Shown: positions 1 through 9,008 of the stretch, piece after piece
Layout: each line of letters starts with the position of its first letter
Numbering within the stretch: the first letter of the stretch is position 1
NCBI RefSeq assembly: GCF_005233515.1
Contig: NZ_QFZZ01000005.1
Location: 372,001 to 436,000, forward strand
From: Pseudomonas sp. CFBP13508
Lineage (GTDB): Bacteria > Pseudomonadota > Gammaproteobacteria > Pseudomonadales > Pseudomonadaceae
DNA length: 64,000 nucleotides
Direction: 5' to 3'
Program-made: the position numbers and the translations under genes
The notes under the pieces: generated by a model
The model's input: only the letters and a program-made list of their open reading frames with translations
Told to the model about the DNA's origin: nothing
Database searches by the model: none

Positions 1-1660
1 CTTTTTCAGCCAGCGAAGCCGCTTCGGCTGCCAGTTGCAGCAGGCTCTTCTGGTCGACGTTCTTGATGACCGGCACCAGCAGGCCATCCGGGGTGTCGAC
101 GGCGAAGCCGATGTTCACGTACTTTTTGCGGATGATCGCCTTGCCGCTTGGTGCCAGCGAACTGTTGAAGTCCGGCAGCTCCTTGAGCAAATGCGCGCAG
201 GTCTTGAGCAGCAGCGGCAGGATGGTCAGCTTGACGCCAGCCTTCTCGGCCACGGCTTTCTGCGCTACACGGAAGGCTTCCAGCTCGGTGATGTCCGCCG
301 AGTCGAATTGCGTGACGTGTGGCACGTTCAGCCAGCTGCGGTGCAGGTTGGCAGCGCCGACCTGCATCAGGCGGGTCATCGGCACTTCTTCGATTTCGCC
401 GAAACGGCTGAAATCGACCACCGGGATTGGCGGAATGCCCGCGCCACCGGTAGCGCCGCCAGCAGCGGCCGGTGCTTCCTTGGCCTTCTGCATCATCGCC
501 TTGACGTAAACCTGCACGTCTTCCTTGAGAATGCGACCGTGCGGACCGCTGGCGCCAACGGCGCTCAGCTCGACGCCGAACTCACGGGCCAATTGACGCA
601 CGGCAGGGCCAGCATGCACTTTCGCGCCCGGCTTGGCCGGTGCGGCGGCTGGAGCGGCAGCAGGTGCAGCGGCAGCCGGAGCAGCAGCGGCAGGTGCCGG
701 AGCGCTCGGTGCAGCAGCCGCAGCCGGGGCAGCAGCAGGGGCCGCGCCTTTGACTTTGAGCTTGAGGATCAGGTCGCCGGTACCGACTTCGTCATCGAGC
801 TTGATCGAAACGCTTTCGACCACGCCAGCGGCAGGCGATGGGATTTCCATGCTCGCCTTGTCGGATTCCAGGGTGATCAGCGACTGGTCGGCTTCGACAG
901 TGTCGCCGGCCTTGACCAGCACTTCGATGATCTTGGCTTTGCCAGCCGAACCGATGTCCGGGACATGGATGTCCTGAACAGTGTCAGCGGCCGGTGCCAC
1001 CGGAGCCGCCGCCGGGGCTGGCGCAGCGGCAGCAGCAGGCGCAGCAGCCTGAGCCGGAGCGGCAGCAGCAGGGGCCGCAGCACCCGCCACTTCCAGATCC
1101 AGAATCAGGTCGCCAGTGCCGACTTCGTCGTTGAGCTTGACGCTGATGGCCTTGACCACGCCAGCGGCAGGCGACGGGATTTCCATGCTCGCCTTGTCGG
1201 ACTCCAGGGTGATCAGCGATTGATCAGCTTCGACGCTGTCGCCGACCTTGACCTGAATCTCGATGATCTGCGCCTTGCCCGACGAACCGATGTCCGGCAC
1301 GTGCACTTGCTGTACCGAGGCAGCAGCAGGAGCAGCGGCAGGAGCGGCAGCAGCAGGGGCGGCAGCCGGTTTCTCCTCGGCTTTCGCAGCAGGTGCGGCG
1401 GCAGGTGCAGGGGCCGCTTCAGCGGCGCCCTCGACTTCCAGCTCAAGCAGTTCGTCGCCTTCTTTCAGACGGTCGCCCAGCTTTACTTTCAGGCTCTTGA
1501 TGACGCCGGCTTTCGGGGCCGGCACTTCCATGCTGGCCTTGTCCGATTCCAGGGTCAGGATGCTCTGGTCGGCTTCGATGCGGTCGCCGACCTTCACAAA
1601 CAGTTCAATTACTTCACCTTCACCGCTGCCGATGTCAGGTACGCGAATGAGTTCGCTCAC
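1..1660 (-). CDS. aceF: Pyruvate dehydrogenase E2 (dihydrolipoamide acetyltransferase), 3' end cut by window
   Basis: E2 core of the pyruvate dehydrogenase complex; it carries acetyl groups on lipoyl arms from AceE to CoA in the cytoplasm. Translating the minus strand from GTG at 1660 gives about 553 residues before the window edge. Three lipoyl domains are visible, each with the lipoylated Lys in ESDKASM, separated by long Ala/Pro linkers. A peripheral-subunit-binding domain follows (GPAVRQLAREFGV), then the start of the catalytic domain. The active-site C terminus lies outside the window. GGAG stands just before the GTG start, in the 11-bp gap after aceE, so the two are cotranscribed. Confidence 0.96.
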   Translation of the reverse strand, partial: MSELIRVPDIGSGEGEVIELFVKVGDRIEADQSILTLESDKASMEVPAPKAGVIKSLKVKLGDRLKEGDELLELEVEGAAEAAPAPAAAPAAKAEEKPAAAPAAAAPAAAPAAASVQQVHVPDIGSSGKAQIIEIQVKVGDSVEADQSLITLESDKASMEIPSPAAGVVKAISVKLNDEVGTGDLILDLEVAGAAAPAAAAPAQAAAPAAAAAPAPAAAPVAPAADTVQDIHVPDIGSAGKAKIIEVLVKAGDTVEADQSLITLESDKASMEIPSPAAGVVESVSIKLDDEVGTGDLILKLKVKGAAPAAAPAAAAAPSAPAPAAAAPAAAAPAAAPAAAPAKPGAKVHAGPAVRQLAREFGVELSAVGASGPHGRILKEDVQVYVKAMMQKAKEAPAAAGGATGGAGIPPIPVVDFSRFGEIEEVPMTRLMQVGAANLHRSWLNVPHVTQFDSADITELEAFRVAQKAVAEKAGVKLTILPLLLKTCAHLLKELPDFNSSLAPSGKAIIRKKYVNIGFAVDTPDGLLVPVIKNVDQKSLLQLAAEAASLAEK

Positions 1661-1671
1661 AAAATGTCTCC

Positions 1672-4317
1672 TCAGCAGTCCAGTGGGTTGCGTTTTTCCG
1701 GGTCGATGCCGAACTTGGCGATGGCTTCGGCCACAACCTTAGGTTCGATATCACCACGGTCAGCCAGTGCTTCCAGGGCTGCCAACACCACGAAATGACG
1801 GTCGACTTCGAAGAAATGACGCAGTTTCTTGCGGCTGTCGCTGCGGCCGAAACCGTCGGTGCCCAGGACTTTGAATTCCTTGGACGGTACCCACTGACGG
1901 ATCTGCTCGGCGAACAGCTTCATGTAGTCGGTAGAAGCAATGACCGGACCTTTACGGCCGTTCAGGCACTCTTCGACGTAGCTCAGCTTAGGCTTCTGGC
2001 CAGGCTTGAGACGGTTGCTGCGCTCTACAGCGAGGCCGTCGCGACGCAGTTCGTTGAAGCTGGTAACGCTCCACACGTCAGCGCCGATGTTGAACTCTTC
2101 ACGCAGGATCTTCGCCGCTTCACGCACTTCGCGCAGGATGGTGCCGGAGCCCATCAGCTGAACGTGGTGCGCCGCATCGCGAGTGTCTTCCTCAAGCAGG
2201 TACATGCCTTTCTTGATGCCTTCTTCGGCACCGGCCGGCATGGCTGGCTGCTGGTACGACTCGTTCATCACGGTGATGTAGTAGAAGATGTCCTGTTGCT
2301 CTTCGGTCATCTTCTTCATGCCGTCCTGAATGATCACCGCCAGCTCGTAGCCGTAGGTCGGATCGTAGGTGCGGCAGTTCGGGATGGTCGCGGCCAGCAA
2401 GTGGCTGTGACCGTCTTCGTGCTGCAGACCTTCACCGTTCAGGGTGGTACGGCCAGCGGTGCCGCCGATCAGGAAGCCACGGGTACGGCTGTCGCCGGCA
2501 GCCCAGGCCAGATCGCCGATGCGCTGGAAGCCGAACATCGAGTAGAAGATGTAGAACGGCAGCATCGGCTGGTTGTGGCTGGAGTACGAAGTACCGGCAG
2601 CGATGAACGAGCTCATGGCGCCTGCTTCGTTGATGCCTTCCTCAAGGATCTGACCTTTCTGGTCTTCCTTGTAGAACATCACCTGGTCTTTATCGACTGG
2701 CTCGTAGAGTTGGCCGACGGAGGAGTAGATACCCAGCTGACGGAACATGCCTTCCATACCGAAGGTACGGGCTTCGTCCGGGATGATCGGAACGATGCGC
2801 GGGCCGATTTCCTTGTCCTTGACCAGTTGCGCGAGGATCCGCACGAAAGCCATGGTGGTGGAAATTTCACGGTCGCCCGAGCCATCGAGGATGGCTTTGA
2901 GGGTGTCCAGATCCGGGGTCGGTACGCTGAAGCTCTGCGCACGGCGCTGCGGCACGAAACCGCCCAGTGCGGCACGGCGCTCGGCGAGGTAGCGGGCTTC
3001 GGCGCTGTTTGGCTCTGGCTTGAAGAACGGCAGATGCTCCAGTTCTTCGTCCTTGACCGGGATGTCGAAGCGGTCGCGGAACAGCTTCAGGCTGTCGACG
3101 TCGACCTTCTTGGTGTTGTGCGCGGTGTTCTTCGCTTCGCCGGCACCGGTGCCATAACCCTTGATGGTCTTGGCGAGGATGACGGTCGGTTGTTCCTTGT
3201 GGTTGACCGCTTCGTGGTACGCCGCGTAGACCTTGTACGGGTCGTGGCCGCCACGGTTGAGTTTCCAGATCTCGTCGTCGGACAGATCGGCAACCATCGC
3301 CTTGAGTTCAGGCGTGTTGAAGAAGTGCTCGCGAACGAACGCGCCGTCTTTGGCTTTGTAGTTCTGGTACTCGCCGTCGATGACTTCGTCCATGCGACGT
3401 TGCAGGATGCCGTCGACATCCTTGGCCAGCAGCGGGTCCCAGAAACGGCCCCAGATGACTTTGGTCACGTTCCACTGAGCGCCGCGGAACACGCCTTCGA
3501 GTTCCTGGATGATCTTGCCGTTGCCGCGAACCGGGCCGTCGAGGCGCTGCAGGTTGCAGTTGATGACGAAGATCAGGTTGTCCAGCTTCTCGCGGCCGGC
3601 CAGGGAAATGGCGCCCAGGGATTCCGGCTCGTCGCACTCGCCGTCGCCCAGGAAGCACCAGACTTTCTGTTTGCCCGGCTGGATGAAACCGCGGTGTTCC
3701 AGGTACTTCATGAAGCGCGCCTGGTAGATCGCCTGGATCGGACCCAGACCCATCGATACGGTCGGGAACTGCCAGAAGTCAGGCATCAGCCAAGGGTGCG
3801 GATAGGACGACAGGCCTTGACCATCGACTTCCTGACGGAAGTTGTTCATCTGGTCTTCGGTGATGCGGCCTTCCATGAATGCACGGGCGTAAACGCCTGG
3901 CGAGGTGTGGCCCTGGAAGTAGATCAGGTCGCCGCCGTGTTCGTCGGTCGGGGCCTGGAAGAAATAGTTGAAGCCGATGTCATACAGGGTCGCACTGGAA
4001 GCGAAGCTGGAGATGTGACCACCCAGGTCCGAATCTCGCAGGTTCGTGCGCATTACCATGGCCATCGCGTTCCAGCGTACCAGCGAGCGAATGCGGCGTT
4101 CCATGAACAGGTCGCCAGGCATGCGTGCTTCGTGGGTAACGGGGATCGTGTTGCGGTAAGGCGTGGTGATCGCGTAAGGGAGCTGCGAGCCGCTGCGGGT
4201 CGCGAGTTCGCCCATACGGGTCATCAGATAGTGAGCACGGTCTTCGCCTTCTTTGTCGAGAACCGATTCCAGGGCGTCCAGCCATTCCTGGGTTTCGACG
4301 GGATCGAGGTCTTGCAT
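1672..4317 (-). CDS. aceE: Pyruvate dehydrogenase E1 component
   Basis: Thiamine-diphosphate-dependent decarboxylase that feeds acetyl groups to AceF. The 881-residue protein has the homodimeric E1p length. It starts MQDLDPVETQEWLDALESV and carries a TPP-binding GDGE...NCN motif near residues 225-255. The C-terminal third has the transketolase-like segment (WSVTSFNELRRDG). It is the first gene of aceE-aceF, and its 5' flank (to 4701) holds two palindromes suggesting metabolite-responsive control. Long open frames on the opposite strand here are codon-bias shadows. Confidence 0.98.
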   Translation of the reverse strand: MQDLDPVETQEWLDALESVLDKEGEDRAHYLMTRMGELATRSGSQLPYAITTPYRNTIPVTHEARMPGDLFMERRIRSLVRWNAMAMVMRTNLRDSDLGGHISSFASSATLYDIGFNYFFQAPTDEHGGDLIYFQGHTSPGVYARAFMEGRITEDQMNNFRQEVDGQGLSSYPHPWLMPDFWQFPTVSMGLGPIQAIYQARFMKYLEHRGFIQPGKQKVWCFLGDGECDEPESLGAISLAGREKLDNLIFVINCNLQRLDGPVRGNGKIIQELEGVFRGAQWNVTKVIWGRFWDPLLAKDVDGILQRRMDEVIDGEYQNYKAKDGAFVREHFFNTPELKAMVADLSDDEIWKLNRGGHDPYKVYAAYHEAVNHKEQPTVILAKTIKGYGTGAGEAKNTAHNTKKVDVDSLKLFRDRFDIPVKDEELEHLPFFKPEPNSAEARYLAERRAALGGFVPQRRAQSFSVPTPDLDTLKAILDGSGDREISTTMAFVRILAQLVKDKEIGPRIVPIIPDEARTFGMEGMFRQLGIYSSVGQLYEPVDKDQVMFYKEDQKGQILEEGINEAGAMSSFIAAGTSYSSHNQPMLPFYIFYSMFGFQRIGDLAWAAGDSRTRGFLIGGTAGRTTLNGEGLQHEDGHSHLLAATIPNCRTYDPTYGYELAVIIQDGMKKMTEEQQDIFYYITVMNESYQQPAMPAGAEEGIKKGMYLLEEDTRDAAHHVQLMGSGTILREVREAAKILREEFNIGADVWSVTSFNELRRDGLAVERSNRLKPGQKPKLSYVEECLNGRKGPVIASTDYMKLFAEQIRQWVPSKEFKVLGTDGFGRSDSRKKLRHFFEVDRHFVVLAALEALADRGDIEPKVVAEAIAKFGIDPEKRNPLDC

Positions 4318-4428
4318 GGCTTGCTCCAGGGCGGAAAGGCTTCCAGAATCGGTTGCCTGAGTTTGCGACTGGCCTTGTGGGCAGACGATTTAAAATTCTT
4401 GGATTGCCGACAGGTTGTTCCGGCGGCG

Positions 4429-4495
4429 TGTAGTTTTACTACAAATCTTCCGGCATTTCAGCCTTTCGAATGTATAGACGAGTAGTAAAACTACA
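4429..4495. promoter_or_regulatory. Paired 15-bp palindromes between aceE and glnE (HexR-like operators)
   Basis: The 384-bp divergent gap (4318-4701) holds TGTAGTTTTACTACA at 4429-4443, a perfect palindrome with a 3-bp centre. A near-identical copy, AGTAGTAAAACTACA, lies at 4481-4495 with one arm mismatch. The centres are 52 bp apart, about five helical turns, which suits cooperative binding. From memory, the form TGTARTWWWAYTACA matches sites of HexR, the RpiR-family repressor of central carbon genes. The site assignment is inference. Nothing else distinctive was seen in the gap. Confidence 0.6.
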
Positions 4496-4701
4496 GATGA
4501 AAGGCTTGTGGCCTCCGACTGCGTTGTGAGAATAATCGTTAAGGCGGGTCGATTTCCATCCGAATAAGGTGAAAGTTTGATGCTGGATGCCAAAGAAGAA
4601 GAAATTTCAGCTATTTCTAACTTTTGTTCGACAGTCCTTCACGTAGCGGGTTTTCATCATTCACTACAAGCGGCCCTCAATACGCCGATCAAGGATAGAC
4701 C

Positions 4702-7641
4702 ATGACCCTGCCCGTGCTTGCCGAACTGCCCGCCATTCTCCTGCCGTTGGTCAGCCGATCCGAGCAGTCGTTCCGTACGTCTGTCGCCGCCCTTGAAGAC
4801 GATCACGGCCTGTCGAACTGGACGCCGGAGCGCTGGGCGCAATTCGCCCGTGTCAGCGCCGCCAGCGAATTTGTCATTGAACAGAGCATTCGTGACCCTT
4901 TGATGTTGTTGTCGCTGGTGGCGTCCGGCGAACTTGATCGAGCGTTTGCGCCCGGGGAGCTGTGCGCACAGATCGCCGCCGCTGTGAACACCGCGCAGAG
5001 CGAAGAAGAACTCGGCCGCGCCTTGCGTCGCCAGCGCGCACGCCATCAGGTGCGGATCATCTGGCGCGACCTGACCCGTCAGGCCGATCTGGTGCAGACC
5101 TGCCGCGACCTCTCGGACATGGCCGACGCCACCATCGATCAGGCTTATCAATGGCTATACAGCCGCCATTGCGAGCAATTTGGCACACCCACCGGCCGGC
5201 GCAGCGGTGAGCCGCAGCAGATGGTCATTCTCGGCATGGGCAAGCTCGGCGCGGTCGAGCTGAATCTGTCTTCCGACATCGACCTGATCTTCGCCTACCC
5301 CGAAGGCGGCGAAACCGTCGGCGTGAAACGCTCGCTGGATAATCAGGAATTCTTCATCCGCCTCGGCCAGCGTCTGATCAAGGCGCTGGATCCGATGACG
5401 GTCGACGGCTTCGTCTTCCGCGTCGACATGCGCCTGCGTCCATACGGATCCTCTGGTGCGCTGGTGCTCAGCTTCAATGCGCTGGAGCAGTATTACCAGG
5501 ATCAGGGCCGCGACTGGGAACGCTACGCGATGATCAAGGCGCGGGTGGTGGCTGGCGATCAGGTTGCCGGCGCGCAGTTGCTCGATATGCTGCGGCCGTT
5601 CGTTTATCGGCGCTATCTGGACTTCTCGGCGATCGAAGCGCTGCGCACCATGAAGCAGTTGATCCAGCAGGAAGTGCGGCGCAAGGGCATGGCCGACAAC
5701 ATCAAGCTCGGCTCCGGCGGCATTCGTGAAGTCGAGTTCATCGCGCAGGCCTTTCAACTGATCCACGGTGGCCGCGACCTGAGCCTGCAACAGCGTCCTC
5801 TATTAAAGGTGCTGAGCACGCTGGAAGGGCAAGGCTATCTGCCGCCGGCGGTGGTCAGTGAGTTACGCGAGGGTTACGAGTTTCTGCGTTACACCGAACA
5901 TGCCATTCAAGCGATTGCCGACCGCCAGACGCAGATGCTGCCGGACAGCGCTCAGGATCAGGCGCGGATCGCCTTCATGCTGGGCTTCGCCGATTGGTCG
6001 GCGTTCCATGAACAACTGATGTACTGGCGCGGGCGCGTGGCCTGGCATTTCGCCCAGGTGATCGCCGATCCCGATGAGGAAGAGGGCAGCGAAAGCGAAG
6101 TGGTGGTCGGTGGTGAGTGGCTGCCGCTGTGGGAGGAAGAACAGGACGAGGAGGCCGCGTGCCGGCAGTTGCAGGAAGGCGGTTTCGTCGATGCCGGCAA
6201 AGCCCTGAAAGCGCTGGCCGGTTTGCGCGGCAGTCCGCAACTGCGCGCGATGCAGCGGCTGGGACGCGAACGTCTGGATGCGTTCATTCCGCGACTGCTT
6301 GCGCAAGCAGTGGAGCATGACAATCCCGATCTGGTACTCGAGCGCGTGCTGCCGCTGGTGGAAGCGGTGGCGCGGCGCTCGGCGTATCTGGTGTTGCTCA
6401 CGGAAAACCCCGGTGCGCTGCGCCGCCTGCTGACCCTGTGTGCGGCGAGCCCGTGGATTGCCGAGCAGATCACGCGCTTCCCGCTGCTGCTCGACGAATT
6501 GCTCAACGAAGGTCGGCTGTTCAAGCCGCCGCTGGCGCCGGAACTGGCGGCCGAGTTGCGCGAACGCCTGACGCGAATTCCCGAAGACGACCTCGAGCAG
6601 CAAATGGAAGCCCTGCGCCACTTCAAACTGGCGCACCGCTTGCGCGTCGCCGCCTCGGAAATTGCAGGCAGCCTGCCGCTGATGAAAGTCAGCGATTACC
6701 TGACCTGGCTGGCCGAAGCGATTCTCGAACAGGTGCTCGCCCTGGCCTGGCGGCAGACCGTGGCCAAGTACGGCACGCCGCTGCGCACCGATGGCACGCT
6801 GTGCGATCCCGGCTTCATCATTGTCGGTTATGGCAAAGTCGGCGGCCTGGAATTGGGGCATGGTTCGGATCTGGATCTGGTGTTCATCCACGACGGCGAT
6901 CCGCAGGCGGAAACCGACGGGCCGAAATCAATCGACGGCGCGCAGTTCTTCACGCGTTTGGGGCAGCGGATCATTCATTTGCTCACGGCGCAGACCAACT
7001 CCGGCCAGCTGTATGAAGTGGATATGCGCCTGCGGCCGTCCGGTGCTTCCGGGCTGTTGGTGAGTTCCCTCGGCGCGTTCGCGCGCTATCAGGAAAACGA
7101 AGCATGGACCTGGGAGCATCAGGCCTTGGTGCGCGCGCGGGTGCTGGTGGGCAGTCAGGATGTTGGCCAGGCCTTCGAGAAAGTCCGCGCGCAGGTATTG
7201 GGCAAACCTAGGGATCTGGCCAAACTGCAACAGGAAGTCAGCGAGATGCGCGCGAAGATGCGCGACAACCTCGGCACCCGCAGCACCGCGGCCGGCACGG
7301 CGGCGAATGCGTTCGACGGGGGCGTGCCGTTCGACCTCAAGCAGGACGCCGGAGGTATCGTCGATATTGAATTTATGGTGCAATACGCGGCCCTGGCGTG
7401 GTCGCACAGCCATCCGCCGCTGCTGCGCTGGACTGATAACATCCGCATTCTGGAAGAGCTGGAACACGAACGGCTGATGCCCGCCGAAGATGCCAGTCTG
7501 TTGCGCGAGGCCTACAAGGCCTACCGCTCCGCCGCCCACCGGCAGGCCTTGCAGAAGGACGCCGGGGTGATACCGGGCGACCAGTTTGCCGACGAACGTC
7601 GGCAGGTTTTGCGGATATGGAAAGAGATGGGGCTAAGCTGA
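4702..7641 (+). CDS. glnE: Glutamine synthetase adenylyltransferase/deadenylase
   Basis: Bifunctional enzyme that adenylylates and de-adenylylates glutamine synthetase in response to PII protein and glutamine. At 979 residues it has the usual full length. Both nucleotidyltransferase domains show their metal-binding motif: GMGKLG with SSDIDLIF near residues 176-195, and GYGKVG with GSDLDLVF near 710-730. The N-terminal one is the deadenylylase and the C-terminal one the adenylylase in this family. It starts with ATG shortly after the divergent aceE promoter region and is followed by REP elements, so it looks monocistronic. Confidence 0.97.
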   Translation: MTLPVLAELPAILLPLVSRSEQSFRTSVAALEDDHGLSNWTPERWAQFARVSAASEFVIEQSIRDPLMLLSLVASGELDRAFAPGELCAQIAAAVNTAQSEEELGRALRRQRARHQVRIIWRDLTRQADLVQTCRDLSDMADATIDQAYQWLYSRHCEQFGTPTGRRSGEPQQMVILGMGKLGAVELNLSSDIDLIFAYPEGGETVGVKRSLDNQEFFIRLGQRLIKALDPMTVDGFVFRVDMRLRPYGSSGALVLSFNALEQYYQDQGRDWERYAMIKARVVAGDQVAGAQLLDMLRPFVYRRYLDFSAIEALRTMKQLIQQEVRRKGMADNIKLGSGGIREVEFIAQAFQLIHGGRDLSLQQRPLLKVLSTLEGQGYLPPAVVSELREGYEFLRYTEHAIQAIADRQTQMLPDSAQDQARIAFMLGFADWSAFHEQLMYWRGRVAWHFAQVIADPDEEEGSESEVVVGGEWLPLWEEEQDEEAACRQLQEGGFVDAGKALKALAGLRGSPQLRAMQRLGRERLDAFIPRLLAQAVEHDNPDLVLERVLPLVEAVARRSAYLVLLTENPGALRRLLTLCAASPWIAEQITRFPLLLDELLNEGRLFKPPLAPELAAELRERLTRIPEDDLEQQMEALRHFKLAHRLRVAASEIAGSLPLMKVSDYLTWLAEAILEQVLALAWRQTVAKYGTPLRTDGTLCDPGFIIVGYGKVGGLELGHGSDLDLVFIHDGDPQAETDGPKSIDGAQFFTRLGQRIIHLLTAQTNSGQLYEVDMRLRPSGASGLLVSSLGAFARYQENEAWTWEHQALVRARVLVGSQDVGQAFEKVRAQVLGKPRDLAKLQQEVSEMRAKMRDNLGTRSTAAGTAANAFDGGVPFDLKQDAGGIVDIEFMVQYAALAWSHSHPPLLRWTDNIRILEELEHERLMPAEDASLLREAYKAYRSAAHRQALQKDAGVIPGDQFADERRQVLRIWKEMGLS

Positions 7642-7674
7642 AAAAGCGCCAATGAAGACAATGAGATTCAAAAG

Positions 7675-7764
7675 GTGGGAGCGAGCCTGCTCGCGAAGGC
7701 GGAGTGTCAGTCGGCATTTGTTTTGAATGTACTGGCCCATTCGCGAGCAGGCTCGCTCCCACAG
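7675..7764. repeat. REP/BIME palindromic pair
   Basis: GTGGGAGCGAGCCTGCTCGCGAA and its reverse complement face each other over a spacer of about 40 bp. Each arm has an inner palindrome, GCGAGCCTGCTCGC. This is the common fluorescent-Pseudomonas REP core. It sits just after glnE and could act as a transcript-stabilising or terminating structure. Confidence 0.9.
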
Positions 7765-7808
7765 TAATCTGCGCTGAAATGCAGATGTTGAAACAGATGC
7801 AAAACCCT

Positions 7809-7898
7809 GTGGGAGCTGGCTTGCCAGCGATAGCGGAGTATCAGACGACAATAGTGTTGAATGTGAAGACCCCATCGCGGGCAAGCCCGCTCCCACAG
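7809..7898. repeat. Second REP/BIME palindromic pair, diverged type
   Basis: TGTGGGAGCTGGCTTGCCAGCGA and, inverted, TCGCGGGCAAGCCCGCTCCCACA flank a spacer of about 45 bp. The outer GTGGGAGC is shared with the neighbouring element while the inner palindromes differ, so two REP subfamilies lie side by side. Together they fill most of the 331-bp glnE-waaF gap. Confidence 0.85.
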
Positions 7899-7930
7899 TA
7901 GATCTACAGTGTTTGTAGAATTATCGAGGC

Positions 7931-7964
7931 GGGGAGGCGTAAATGCCTCCCCGGTTCGTTTTTG
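7931..7964 (+). terminator. Rho-independent terminator-like hairpin upstream of waaF
   Basis: GGGGAGGC, a 6-nt loop and GCCTCCCC form a perfect 8-bp stem, extended by one outer C-G pair, followed by GGTTCGTTTTT. It lies 20 bp before the waaF start. It may insulate waaF from upstream reading or act in its leader. Confidence 0.55.
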
Positions 7965-7972
7965 GAAACCAC

Positions 7973-9007
7973 ATGAATATTCTGATCGTTGGGCCCAGTT
8001 GGGTCGGTGACATGGTGATGGCGCAGACACTGTTTCAGTGTCTCAAACAGCGCCACCCGCAATGCGCAATCGACGTGCTGGCGCCCGAGTGGAGCCGGCC
8101 GATCCTCGAGCGCATGCCCGAAGTGCGCAAGGCCTTGAGCTTCCCGCTCGGCCACGGCGCGCTGGAACTGGCGACGCGCCGACGCATCGGCAAGTCCCTG
8201 CGCGGTCAGTACGATCAGGCGATCCTGCTGCCCAATTCGCTGAAATCTGCACTGGTGCCGTTTTTCGCCGGCATCCCGAAACGCACCGGTTGGCGCGGCG
8301 AGTTTCGCTATGGCCTGCTCAATGACGTGCGTACCCTCGACAAAGAACGCTACCCGCTGATGATCGAGCGTTTCATGGCGCTGGCCTATGAAGCGAACGC
8401 CGAGCTGCCGAAGCCGTACCCGCGCCCGAGTCTGCAAATCGACCCGGTGACCCGCGAAGCGGCACTGGCCAAATTCGGCCTGACTCTCGATCGCCCCGTC
8501 CTGGCTTTGTGCCCCGGCGCCGAGTTCGGCGAATCCAAGCGCTGGCCGTCCGAGCACTACGCCAAGGTCGCCGAAGCGCGCATCCGCGAAGGCTGGCAGG
8601 TGTGGCTGTTCGGCTCGAAAAACGATCACGCGGTCGGCGAAGATATCCGCGCACGTTTGATCCCGGGCCTGCGTGAAGAATCGGTCAACCTCAGCGGCGG
8701 TACCTCGCTGGCCGAGGCCATTGACCTGCTCTCATGCGCCGATTCCGTTGTGTCCAACGATTCCGGCCTGATGCACGTCGCTGCTGCATTGAATCGTCCG
8801 CTGGTCGCGGTGTACGGCTCGACCTCGCCGGGCTTCACCCCGCCGCTGGCCGAGCAGGTCGAGATCGTGCGCCTGGGCATCGAATGCAGCCCGTGCTTCG
8901 ATCGAACTTGCCGGTTCGGCCATTACAACTGCCTGCGCCAGCTGATGCCGGACGCGGTCAACGATGCCTTGCAGAAGTTGCAGGGCTCCGTGGTCGAGGT
9001 TCATTAA
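7973..9007 (+). CDS. waaF: ADP-heptose:LPS heptosyltransferase II
   Basis: GT9-family enzyme that adds the second heptose to the LPS inner core at the cytoplasmic face of the inner membrane. It has 344 residues, starting MNILIVGPSWVGDMVMAQ, the classic WaaF N terminus. The GT9 donor-site motifs PGAEFGESKRWP and SNDSGLMHVAAAL are visible. An in-frame ATG at 7943 lies inside the hairpin and is rejected as the start. It opens the LPS core operon and is separated by 1 bp from waaC. Confidence 0.96.
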   Translation: MNILIVGPSWVGDMVMAQTLFQCLKQRHPQCAIDVLAPEWSRPILERMPEVRKALSFPLGHGALELATRRRIGKSLRGQYDQAILLPNSLKSALVPFFAGIPKRTGWRGEFRYGLLNDVRTLDKERYPLMIERFMALAYEANAELPKPYPRPSLQIDPVTREAALAKFGLTLDRPVLALCPGAEFGESKRWPSEHYAKVAEARIREGWQVWLFGSKNDHAVGEDIRARLIPGLREESVNLSGGTSLAEAIDLLSCADSVVSNDSGLMHVAAALNRPLVAVYGSTSPGFTPPLAEQVEIVRLGIECSPCFDRTCRFGHYNCLRQLMPDAVNDALQKLQGSVVEVH

Positions 9008-9008
9008 C

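Noticed and set aside
35..4485. Very long plus-strand open frames across aceF and aceE (35-1798 and 1795-4485)
   Set aside because: They are antisense shadows: the minus strand encodes unmistakable AceF and AceE, and the plus-strand products match no family.
7943..7972. Upstream ATG for waaF
   Set aside because: It lies inside the terminator-like hairpin and adds ten residues not typical of WaaF.
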